Part shown: positions 44,145 through 52,024 of the stretch, piece by piece
Layout of the letters: every line of letters begins with the position of its first letter
Position numbering within the stretch: the stretch's first letter is position 1
Source of the DNA: Muribaculaceae bacterium
GTDB lineage: Bacteria > Bacteroidota > Bacteroidia > Bacteroidales > Muribaculaceae
NCBI GenBank assembly: GCA_014867205.1
Contig: WGUO01000003.1
Location: 1-64,000, forward strand
DNA: 64,000 bases
Reading direction: 5' to 3'
Translations under genes and position numbers: made by a program
The notes under the pieces: model-generated
What the model was told of the DNA's origin: nothing
What the model saw: only the letters and a program-made list of their open reading frames with translations
The model's database searches: none

Positions 44145-44219
44145 TCGGGGTGAAAGGATTCGAACCTTCGACCCCCTGCTCCCAAAGCAGGTGCGCTAAC
44201 CGGACTGCGCTACGCCCCG
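44145..44219 (-). tRNA. tRNA-Pro (TGG)
   Basis: Anticodon stem CCTGC with GCAGG around TTTGGGA gives anticodon TGG. The T arm is GGTTCGAATCC. The acceptor stem has one apparent C-A mismatch at the sixth pair. It lies 56 bp upstream of tRNA-Leu in the same transcript direction. CCA is not encoded. Confidence 0.92.
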
Positions 44220-44401
44220 AAAAGTGTTGCAAAGGTAGTGCTTTTTTTGTTAGTGTGCAAATTTTTTAAGGTTTTTTTGTTATTTGTTGCCGGTTTCTAA
44301 CGGTCAAAGCCTGTTAGACCTCTGCATAGGTATACGAGACGGACTCCGCACAGATGGCCGAGACGGGTTCAGTACAAGTGTCGAGGAGGCGGCGGGGCGG
44401 G

Positions 44402-46294
44402 TCAGAGGTAGTAGCCGGCGGCGTTCGCGAGTTTGTGCAGGCGGTCCATGAATTTTTCGGGAACGAGCAGGATTGATTGCTCGGCCTTGATTGTGTTGGC
44501 GGCAATCTCGGGCGTGTTCAGTATGAATTCGAGCAGACCGGGCACCTCGGGGTTCAGTCTGATCATCTTGTAGTTTCCTTTGACCGGCAGGCGCGAGTTC
44601 GCACGGAGTTGCGCCTCGCCGAACAGCGTGGCCCAGGATCCCTTCTTGGCCAACAGTATCTTCCATTCGCCGTCGGGGTCGGGGCAGACCACGTCGCGCA
44701 GCGACTGTATGCGCTCAGCGACCTCATCCTTGTAGTGTATGTCGCGTACGAGCGCCGCCGCGCTGAACTTATAGCGCTGCTTGCCGATGCTGTCGCTTAT
44801 CTGGCCGAAGAAATTGCGGTATGGGGAGTTGTCGTTGAGGATGGTGATAATCATGTTGTCGGAATCCACGTCAAAGCGGTCGGCAAGATCCGGGTCGACC
44901 ACAGGCTTGTATTCGTTGATGACTCCGATGGCATAGCGTCCCAGCTCTGTGTAGCGCACGTATCTGATATTGTCGATATCAGGCGCGGAGTCGTCAGGAC
45001 CGTATGCTATCTCGAGGATGCCGGCGGCCTCAAGCAGCCGCAGGTATGAGACGATGAAGCGCCAGGTGACGTCCTGCCAGAGGTCCAGTTCCTCAGCGTC
45101 GCGGTATGGCTCGCATTTGTCGTCGGTTCGTGCGCTTGACCGAATGAACTGTCCCGGGTTGAACAGCCCTGTATATGCGGCGGTGCGGAGCATAAGGTTG
45201 TCCTCGCACATGTAGCGCAGTTTGAAGTCAGACATGTCAAGCCATGCGCCGTTGGCTTTTTCAATCAGTTTCCTGACCTGCTCGGCAATAATCGGGGCGC
45301 GGGTGCTTTCGCATAGTTTCCTTGTGATGCCCTTGATTCTCGGAATCATGAGGTGGTAGCCCCCCGACGGCATGTTCTGCATCAGTTCATTGATTACAAA
45401 TCTGGCATATGACTTCAGGTTGACGGAGGTCCCCTTTGCCTTTGATTCCTCGATGTCGTTGAGTTGCGACATGAAGGCAAGTATTACGAGGTGGTTGCGG
45501 CTCAGGGGGAATTCGTTGTCTTTGACCGTGAACTCCTCGGCGTTCAGTTTCTTGGCGGCAGACTTGATCTTAGTGGTCGATATGGCCGACGTACCTCCGG
45601 CCAGGAGGGGAGTCGCCTTGTCGAGCGACGTCAGGAAGGTAATGACGCGAGGCATGCTCCCCTCGAAACTCTCCATTCTCAGGCCCTCGTCTTCGGGCAG
45701 CTTATCGAGAGTGCGCGCCTTGAGGCAGTCTGTGCCGAAAAGTGTCAGTGCCGCCTGCCTGCGGATATACTGCGGCAGCCAGAACTCGTATCTTATATTC
45801 TTGTCGTCCCAGTAAGACTCCCTGATGATGTTGTAGTCAGCCAGGGCAAGCATGATGTCATAGATCGCCAAGGTGCGCCATGTGTTGAGGCGCATCACAT
45901 AGGGCCGGCGTCCGAGTATCTCTGTTATTTCCTCGAGACTGAGGGTGCTCTGCGCGATGAGCCGTTGCCACACCTCGAGATAGGCAGGCGCCACGGCGCG
46001 GGCCATATTGAAGATGTTGCTGATCTCGCATCCGATCGACACCACGAGGTTCATCAGGCCATCTTTCTTGATCGAGGCCTCTCCCGACTCACGGAATTCC
46101 TCTACCAGTCTGATCATGTCGGGGTCTGAGTCGTCGGTGAACTTGGGTTCCACTTGCCTCAGCATTCTCCGGAAGCCGGTGAGGCAGTCGACGAGTTCGG
46201 GCTTGTTGACCTGAGTCAGATTTGTGCCGAACATATGGAATCCGCCGGGGCGTCTGACCCTGAGCACGACCTCGGGTTGGGATATAATATTCAT
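44402..46294 (-). CDS. Unknown cytoplasmic partner of the SNF2 helicase
   Basis: 630 residues using the start at 46294, eight bases after the helicase stop; the longer frame from 46360 would run back into the helicase gene. Mostly alpha-helical, with no signal peptide or membrane segment. The C-terminal third (ILLVPEKFMDRLHKLANAAGYYL at the end) is faintly like the last domain of XPB/Ssl2-associated proteins, but I do not recognise a family. The tight coupling to a SNF2 gene implies joint action on DNA or chromatin-like complexes. GC-rich codon use matches the core genome, not the neighbouring accessory region. Confidence 0.6.
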   Translation of the reverse strand: MNIISQPEVVLRVRRPGGFHMFGTNLTQVNKPELVDCLTGFRRMLRQVEPKFTDDSDPDMIRLVEEFRESGEASIKKDGLMNLVVSIGCEISNIFNMARAVAPAYLEVWQRLIAQSTLSLEEITEILGRRPYVMRLNTWRTLAIYDIMLALADYNIIRESYWDDKNIRYEFWLPQYIRRQAALTLFGTDCLKARTLDKLPEDEGLRMESFEGSMPRVITFLTSLDKATPLLAGGTSAISTTKIKSAAKKLNAEEFTVKDNEFPLSRNHLVILAFMSQLNDIEESKAKGTSVNLKSYARFVINELMQNMPSGGYHLMIPRIKGITRKLCESTRAPIIAEQVRKLIEKANGAWLDMSDFKLRYMCEDNLMLRTAAYTGLFNPGQFIRSSARTDDKCEPYRDAEELDLWQDVTWRFIVSYLRLLEAAGILEIAYGPDDSAPDIDNIRYVRYTELGRYAIGVINEYKPVVDPDLADRFDVDSDNMIITILNDNSPYRNFFGQISDSIGKQRYKFSAAALVRDIHYKDEVAERIQSLRDVVCPDPDGEWKILLAKKGSWATLFGEAQLRANSRLPVKGNYKMIRLNPEVPGLLEFILNTPEIAANTIKAEQSILLVPEKFMDRLHKLANAAGYYL

Positions 46295-46301
46295 AAGGCC
46301 G

Positions 46302-49109
46302 TTAGGAGAGAATAAAGTTGATATCTTCCTCAGAAAGGTGCTTCGTTGAGGCTGTGTCATCGCTTATGAGGTTGTCGAAGAGTTCTTTCTTCTGTTGCTG
46401 GAGCTGGAGTATCTTTTCCTCGATGGTGCCCTCGGTGATGATCGAGCATGAGACCACTGATGCCTTCTGGCCGATGCGGTGCAGACGGTTGATGGCCTGT
46501 TCCTCGGCGGCCTTGTTCCACCAAGGCTCGAATATGAACACCGTGTCAGCGGCGGTAAGGTTGAGTCCGACACCGCCGACCTTGAGGGTCATCAGGAGCA
46601 CCATGCACTTGGGATCGGACTGGAAGCGCTCCACGATCTTCTTGCGCGAGGCAGCCGTGGTGCTTCCGGTCATGCTCTCGAACTCGATGCCGAGCGACTG
46701 GAGGCGTGAGGCCACTATGTCGAGTCCGGCGATGTAGTTGAAGAATACGACGGTCTTGTGTCCGTTGCCCACGGCTTCGGCGAGGTTCTCGAGCAGCTCG
46801 TCGATCTTGGGGGAGTGGATAGCGCCGTCGGTAAGGCTCTCGGGCACTGAGGCGATGCGCCGCAGCTCGTTGAGGGCCTGGAACATCACGAACTGCGACT
46901 TCGCGATTCCCGACTTGGCTATTGTGCTGTTGATCTCGTTGCGATAAGCAATGCGCCGGTCCTCGTAGAAGCGGCGCTGCCTGTCCGACATCTCCACATA
47001 GAGTGTGCGGTCGATGCGGTCGGGAAGCTCGGTGAGCACGTCGCGCTTCAGGCGTCGCAGTATGAAGGGGAATATCTTGCGGCGGAGGCTCTCGGTGGCA
47101 TCCTTGTCGCCGTTCTTCTGGATTGGATAGGTGTATGAGGCATTGAACTCGTCGAGCGTGCCGAACATCGTGGGGTTCAGGAACCTGAACAGCGAGTAGA
47201 TCTCGGTCAGGTTGTTCTCCATCGGGGTACCGCTGAGGGCGAGCCTGTGCTCGGAGTCGAGCAGCGTGACGGCCTGGGCCGTCTGCGACGACACGGTCTT
47301 GATGTTCTGCGACTCGTCGAGGATGACGTACTGAAACCTGATATTGCGCAGCCTCTCTATGTCATTGCGTACCACGGCATATGTGGTGATCACGACGTTC
47401 GACTTCAGCGACTCGTCGAGGTTTCGGTCGGGTCCGTAATATGTGCTGACGCTGATCTGGGGCGCGAACTTCTCGAACTCCTTCTCCCAGTTGAAGAGCA
47501 GCGAGCGGGGCATGACAACCAGCGTGGGGAGGTCGGTGCCGGGATATAGGGTGGAGAGCATCGAGATGGTCTGCAGGGTCTTGCCGAGGCCCATGTCGTC
47601 GGCCAGACAGCCTCCGAGCCTGTTCTCATAGAGATAGCCAATCCACTTGACGCCCTCCTTCTGGTACTCGCGCAGCGTGGCGTTTACCGGGTAATCGGGA
47701 GCCGTCATGTCGCGCAGCCGGTTGAAGCCCTCGAACACCTCGCGGGTGCGTGTGGCGGCCTTGCCTTTGATCTTGTCCTGGATTAGGTCCTCGATCTCGG
47801 GGAGGTCGAAGAGCGATACCTTGACGTTGCCCTCCTTGTCGCGGCGGTTGAAGAGACGCTGCAGACGGTTCATGTACCGCTCGTCGATGATGGCCCGGTT
47901 GCCGTCAGAGAGCTTGATATAGCGGTTCCTGTGGAACTGGCTCAGCAGGTCGGCGATCGAGAACGTGTCGTTGCCCACGGTTACCTCAGCACTTCCCTCC
48001 AGGAAGTCGATGCCCGAGGCCATCTTGAGGTTGAGTCTGGGCTTGGCGGCTGTCACCTTGTATTCCTTCAGTTTTTCCGAGCCAACCAGACGGAACTTCT
48101 GCAGAATCTCAGCGAGGTGGTTCACGAGGAAAGGGGAGGCCGTCTCGGCGGGGATGATGAAGAAGTTGCCGTCGCGGTATATTTCCTTGCGGGCCTGGCG
48201 TGTGGGGGCGCTTTGCGCTATGAGCGACTCGAGCATGTCGGCATCTTCGGAGATGTCGGTATGGGCCACGTCGCGAACCACAATCTGGCCGTTATCGTCA
48301 ACCGAGGCCACACGTGTCACGGCAATCCTCGAGGCGAAATCCTCGCCGAGCGAGCCGATTGTGGCGGAGACGCGCAGATAGAGGGCCTGGTCGGGTGCCA
48401 CCTTCTCGAGCACGATGGTCGGCACCGCCTCCTCGGGAGTCTTGGCGAACTTGGCCGCGAGGCCCCTGTACTCGGGCACGATGCCATCGAAATATGACAG
48501 GAAGAGCGACAGATACGTGTCGAGCATGTCTCGCGGTATCTTGCCGAGCATCTCCCTGATGTGCCGAAAATTCGGTCCGACAGGCTGGGTGTCGAGTATC
48601 ACGTTGCCGGCGGCGACGCACGAATCCGAGAGAAAAAATAAATTTTCTGTCTCCGTATCGCCATAGCGGGCCACGAGTCGCGGGGTCAGAAGTCCCTTGC
48701 TGTCGGGACCCTCGATGCGGAGCACAAGCGAAGTGACTGAGTCATCGAAGTGCGCCTGCTCGGAGTCAGGCATCAGTATGCTGTCTGCCCCGGGCAGAAG
48801 CTGGATGAGCTGTGTGTTCTCCCAGAGTGAGACTCCGAGAGCCTCACGGTTGTCCCACGATATGGAGAAAGCGTTCGTCATGCGGCCGACGCGCTGAATC
48901 TCATTGTAGAGGCGTCGGGCCGCTCCGGAGAGAATGGCGGGGTTGACGTCGGGGGAGAGGAATGTGACAAAGGGCTCGCCATCATGCAGCGTCAGCGACA
49001 CTGCCAGGCGGGAGTGGCCGGTCTTGTCATTATCGTGCGTTATGGGCGAGAAACTTTCAAGCCGCGTCAGCGACGATAGTAAGTCTCCAAATACTGTTGG
49101 TTCTGGCAT
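46302..49109 (-). CDS. SNF2-family DEAD/DEAH helicase
   Basis: A 935-residue protein. The N-terminal 470 residues are a helical/beta regulatory region without a visible SWIM zinc motif. A SNF2 ATPase follows with DDMGLGKTLQTISML (504-518), VILDESQNIKT, LALSGTPMENNLTEIYSLFRFLNP-type motif III region, and the helicase C domain ending with QAINRLHRIGQK. Bacterial SNF2 enzymes move along DNA and remodel protein-DNA complexes such as stalled RNA polymerase. It is the first gene of a pair with 44402-46294 and follows meaB by 37 bp, on the same strand. Confidence 0.88.
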   Translation of the reverse strand: MPEPTVFGDLLSSLTRLESFSPITHDNDKTGHSRLAVSLTLHDGEPFVTFLSPDVNPAILSGAARRLYNEIQRVGRMTNAFSISWDNREALGVSLWENTQLIQLLPGADSILMPDSEQAHFDDSVTSLVLRIEGPDSKGLLTPRLVARYGDTETENLFFLSDSCVAAGNVILDTQPVGPNFRHIREMLGKIPRDMLDTYLSLFLSYFDGIVPEYRGLAAKFAKTPEEAVPTIVLEKVAPDQALYLRVSATIGSLGEDFASRIAVTRVASVDDNGQIVVRDVAHTDISEDADMLESLIAQSAPTRQARKEIYRDGNFFIIPAETASPFLVNHLAEILQKFRLVGSEKLKEYKVTAAKPRLNLKMASGIDFLEGSAEVTVGNDTFSIADLLSQFHRNRYIKLSDGNRAIIDERYMNRLQRLFNRRDKEGNVKVSLFDLPEIEDLIQDKIKGKAATRTREVFEGFNRLRDMTAPDYPVNATLREYQKEGVKWIGYLYENRLGGCLADDMGLGKTLQTISMLSTLYPGTDLPTLVVMPRSLLFNWEKEFEKFAPQISVSTYYGPDRNLDESLKSNVVITTYAVVRNDIERLRNIRFQYVILDESQNIKTVSSQTAQAVTLLDSEHRLALSGTPMENNLTEIYSLFRFLNPTMFGTLDEFNASYTYPIQKNGDKDATESLRRKIFPFILRRLKRDVLTELPDRIDRTLYVEMSDRQRRFYEDRRIAYRNEINSTIAKSGIAKSQFVMFQALNELRRIASVPESLTDGAIHSPKIDELLENLAEAVGNGHKTVVFFNYIAGLDIVASRLQSLGIEFESMTGSTTAASRKKIVERFQSDPKCMVLLMTLKVGGVGLNLTAADTVFIFEPWWNKAAEEQAINRLHRIGQKASVVSCSIITEGTIEEKILQLQQQKKELFDNLISDDTASTKHLSEEDINFILS

Positions 49110-49146
49110 ACCGTGTTTGGGTTTGGTGGGGTAGCGAGTTGGATGT

Positions 49147-50241
49147 CTATTCTCGCAGCAGCGAGTAATAGCGGTTCAGAACATCCTGGGCCGCCGTGAA
49201 CGACGACTGCTCGTTGTTGAGCACGCGCATCTCCTTCTGCTCGAGCAGTGCGCGGATCTGCGGACGATGGTAGAAATCGTTGCGCAACTGCTCGTTGATG
49301 GTCTCGAGCATCCAGTATTTGGCCTGCTCGTTGCGTTTCTGCTGGAAATAGCCGGTTTTCTTCACATAATCGAAATAGCGGTCGATCATGTCCCACACCT
49401 TGTCTATGTTAAGTTCGAAATATCCGCTGTAGGTCACGACCTCGGGGCGCCATTTGCTTGGCGTGGGGGGGAAGAGATGGAGCGCGTTGCGGAACTGGGC
49501 GGCGGCCAGTGCCGCGCGTTCCACATTGTCGCCGTCGGCCTTGTTGATTGCGATTCCGTCGGCCATCTCCATGATTCCGCGCTTTATGCCCTGAAGCTCA
49601 TCGCCGGTTCCGGCGAGCTGTATGAGCAGGAAGAAGTCGACCATCGAGTGAACGGCGGTCTCCGACTGTCCGACACCGACAGTCTCGACAAAGATGTTGT
49701 TATACCCTGCGGCCTCGCAGAGCACTATGGTCTCGCGGGTCTTGCGGGCGACGCCGCCGAGCGAGCCGGCCGAGGGTGAGGGGCGTATGAATGCCGAGGG
49801 ATGCTGCGAGAGTTTCTCCATGCGGGTCTTGTCGCCGAGGATGGAGCCTTGCGTGCGCTCGCTCGACGGGTCGATGGCGAGCACGGCGAGCTTGCCGCCG
49901 TCGCGCAGCACGTGGAGCCCGAACACGTCGATCGAGGTCGACTTGCCGGCACCCGGCACTCCGGTTATGCCGATGCGGCGGGAGTTGCCGGAATATGGCA
50001 GGCACTTCTCGATCACCTCCTGGGCGAGTTGCTGGTGGGCGTCGACGGTCGACTCAATCAGGGTCACGGCCTGTCCGAGCACCGTGACGTTGCCCTTGAC
50101 TATGCCCTCGACATAGTCGGCGGCGGTGAGGCGCGGACGGCTGCGGCGCGGACGCCGGTATGGATTGACGCAGGGCTGCGAGGTGACGCCTGAGTTGACC
50201 TGCAGGCCCTTGTAGTCGGGATTGTTTTCAGGATGTTCCAT
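49147..50241 (-). CDS. meaB: Methylmalonyl-CoA mutase-associated GTPase MeaB
   Basis: A 364-residue P-loop GTPase of the MeaB/ArgK family. The Walker A GVPGAGKST is at 94-102, followed by IDPSSERTQGSILGDKTRM, ETVGVGQSE (switch region) and INKADGDN (base-recognition NKxD). A helical C-terminal dimerisation part completes it. It protects and reloads the cobalamin cofactor of methylmalonyl-CoA mutase, part of the succinate-propionate pathway used by Bacteroidales. The mutase genes are not in the window. Confidence 0.92.
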   Translation of the reverse strand: MEHPENNPDYKGLQVNSGVTSQPCVNPYRRPRRSRPRLTAADYVEGIVKGNVTVLGQAVTLIESTVDAHQQLAQEVIEKCLPYSGNSRRIGITGVPGAGKSTSIDVFGLHVLRDGGKLAVLAIDPSSERTQGSILGDKTRMEKLSQHPSAFIRPSPSAGSLGGVARKTRETIVLCEAAGYNNIFVETVGVGQSETAVHSMVDFFLLIQLAGTGDELQGIKRGIMEMADGIAINKADGDNVERAALAAAQFRNALHLFPPTPSKWRPEVVTYSGYFELNIDKVWDMIDRYFDYVKKTGYFQQKRNEQAKYWMLETINEQLRNDFYHRPQIRALLEQKEMRVLNNEQSSFTAAQDVLNRYYSLLRE

Positions 50242-50263
50242 GATTTATGGTATTGTTTCAAGG

Positions 50264-51331
50264 TTATTTCTTCATGCCGTCCACCGGTATCTGCACATGC
50301 GGATGCAAGGGGTCGTCGGTGATCAGGTCGAGCGGAATGCGGAACGGACCGTCGGGGAGTGCCTGCGTGTCGACCCTGATCTGGATACGGGCGGTCTTTC
50401 CCGGCTTTACTGCTTTCGGAATCCTGCCGAGGCTGATTGCCTTGTCGGGCGAGTGGAGCCGCAGTATCTCAAGCGGACCCGAGCCGGTGTTTGTCACCGA
50501 TATCACGGCCCGCAGTTCCGGTTCGGTTATGTCGGCGCCGAGATCGACCGGGAGAGGTGTCACGTCGCATACGGGTCGCTTGTCCCCCTGGCGCAGCGCA
50601 AGCGCCTGGGTGTCGGGCAGCACGAACGCGCGGAAATAGAGAGTGACCCACTGCGGGTCGTCGGCCGCAGGGTTGGCGCAGAAACGTACGGGAACCTCCA
50701 CAGGGCCGTACTGGCCGAGCCGGCGCGACTCGAAAGTCGCGCTATATGTCACGATATCGCCGGGACCCGCCTTGGGTTTCGAGGGCTTGATGCGTATGGA
50801 GCCTGTCGGCTCCTCGGCAGCCGGGGTTATCGAGTCGAGCGGCATCGAATATGCGTTGATGAAGCCCACGGGGGCGCGTCCGAAGGTTACCTCACCAAAA
50901 TTCACAATCTCGTCAGACAGTTTCATGGCTCCGGCATCGACCGGGAAGAGTGTAGCCACCGACTCGGGGGTGCCGAGCACATTGCCAGTGATGCGGATTG
51001 AGTGGCGCTGACCGTCGGCCATACGCACCTTGACGCTCTTGTCGAACCGGCCGGGCCGCATGTATGGATCGTAGGTGTAGGAGATGACGGCGGTGTCGCC
51101 CGGAGCAACGGGGGCGTCAGAGAAGTCGGCGCTTGTGCAGCCGCAACTCGGGCGCACGCTGAACACCGTCACCGTGTCGGGCCCCATGTTGACGAACCGC
51201 GACGTGGCCGTCACCGGGCCGGCCTGTTCCTTCATCAGCCCGAAGTCATGGTCTTTCTCAATCCAGCGTATGTCGGCCCCTGCGGCTGTGGCGAGCGCCA
51301 GCAGCAGACCTGTCAGAACTGCGCTTCTCAT
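50264..51331 (-). CDS. DUF1573 repeat protein, exported
   Basis: A 355-residue exported protein (signal about 1-19) made of DUF1573-type immunoglobulin-like modules. The first carries WIEKDHDFGLMKEQAGPV, then the characteristic SCGCTSADF with TAVISYTYDP and GRFDKSVKVRM; two less conserved modules follow. DUF1573 proteins are widespread in Bacteroidota and have no defined function; ASH/MSP-like folds suggest surface or complex-scaffolding roles. It is preceded by a single-module DUF1573 gene with an 8-bp gap, so the two form an operon. Confidence 0.8.
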   Translation of the reverse strand: MRSAVLTGLLLALATAAGADIRWIEKDHDFGLMKEQAGPVTATSRFVNMGPDTVTVFSVRPSCGCTSADFSDAPVAPGDTAVISYTYDPYMRPGRFDKSVKVRMADGQRHSIRITGNVLGTPESVATLFPVDAGAMKLSDEIVNFGEVTFGRAPVGFINAYSMPLDSITPAAEEPTGSIRIKPSKPKAGPGDIVTYSATFESRRLGQYGPVEVPVRFCANPAADDPQWVTLYFRAFVLPDTQALALRQGDKRPVCDVTPLPVDLGADITEPELRAVISVTNTGSGPLEILRLHSPDKAISLGRIPKAVKPGKTARIQIRVDTQALPDGPFRIPLDLITDDPLHPHVQIPVDGMKK

Positions 51332-51339
51332 GGCTCCGG

Positions 51340-51729
51340 TCAGTTAGGGTTGACGGTGCCCGAGATCTTCAGGCGCGTCTTCTTCTGCTTGGCATTTGTG
51401 CGCACGGTGATGACCTTGTTGAAGTTGCCCGGGCGGTAGAGCGGGTTGAACGTGACCTTTATCTTGCCGCGCTTGCCCGGCGCGATGGGCTGTGCCGGGT
51501 ATTCGGGCACCGTGCAGCCGCAGTCGGCCTTGGCATCGACTATGACCAGGTTGGCGTCACCCTCGTTGATAAACTCGAAAGTATGTGACACCTTGCCCCC
51601 CCGCTCCGGTATAGTGCCGAAGTTATGGGTCGTCTCGACAAACTTGATTACGGCCTGTTTCTTTCTGGCATCTGCCGCAAACGGCACCAGGGCCACAAGG
51701 GCAAGAATGATGGCGATGATTTTCTTCAT
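51340..51729 (-). CDS. DUF1573 domain protein, exported, single module
   Basis: A 129-residue exported protein (signal about 1-21) consisting of one DUF1573 domain: TTHNFGTIPERGGKVSHTFEF-type opening, the ADCGCTVPEYP cysteine motif, and GKIKVTFNPLYRPGNFNKVI. The CxC pair is conserved in the family. It is the first gene of a two-gene operon with 50264-51331, diverging from topA. Confidence 0.85.
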   Translation of the reverse strand: MKKIIAIILALVALVPFAADARKKQAVIKFVETTHNFGTIPERGGKVSHTFEFINEGDANLVIVDAKADCGCTVPEYPAQPIAPGKRGKIKVTFNPLYRPGNFNKVITVRTNAKQKKTRLKISGTVNPN

Positions 51730-51874
51730 ATGCTGAGTTGATTTCTTATTTTAAAATTGGGTTATCTTCATGTATAAACGCCGGAACCGGAATAATTCCT
51801 GACTCTATTCTTATTAGACCACTCTCAGGGCATCAAGATTAACCTGATTACGGCCAGTTTTCTTATTTTATCAA

Positions 51875-51902
51875 CAAAGTTAAATAATTTTTATTAATTT
51901 TG
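51875..51902. promoter_or_regulatory. Overlapping divergent promoters for DUF1573 genes and topA
   Basis: TAATTTTG at 51895-51902 fits the -7 element for topA. On the other strand TAACTTTG at 51882-51875 fits the -7 element for the DUF1573 operon, with CAAA at 51905-51908 as its possible -33. The two elements lie 12 bp apart in a 295-bp gap that shows nothing else recognisable. Confidence 0.5.
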
Positions 51903-52024
51903 CGCAAATCTTGTTATAATAGGTGGGCGGAACCCCAGATTCATGGATTTTCGCGCGTCAGGAAGCCGGATTAAGGCGCCGGTTTTGAGAAAAAGACCCA
52001 TATTATACACACCAGACAGCAGAT

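Noticed and set aside
44304..44666. Short frames downstream of the 44402 gene
   Set aside because: They overlap the end of a well-supported reading frame or repeat fragments and have shadow-like composition.
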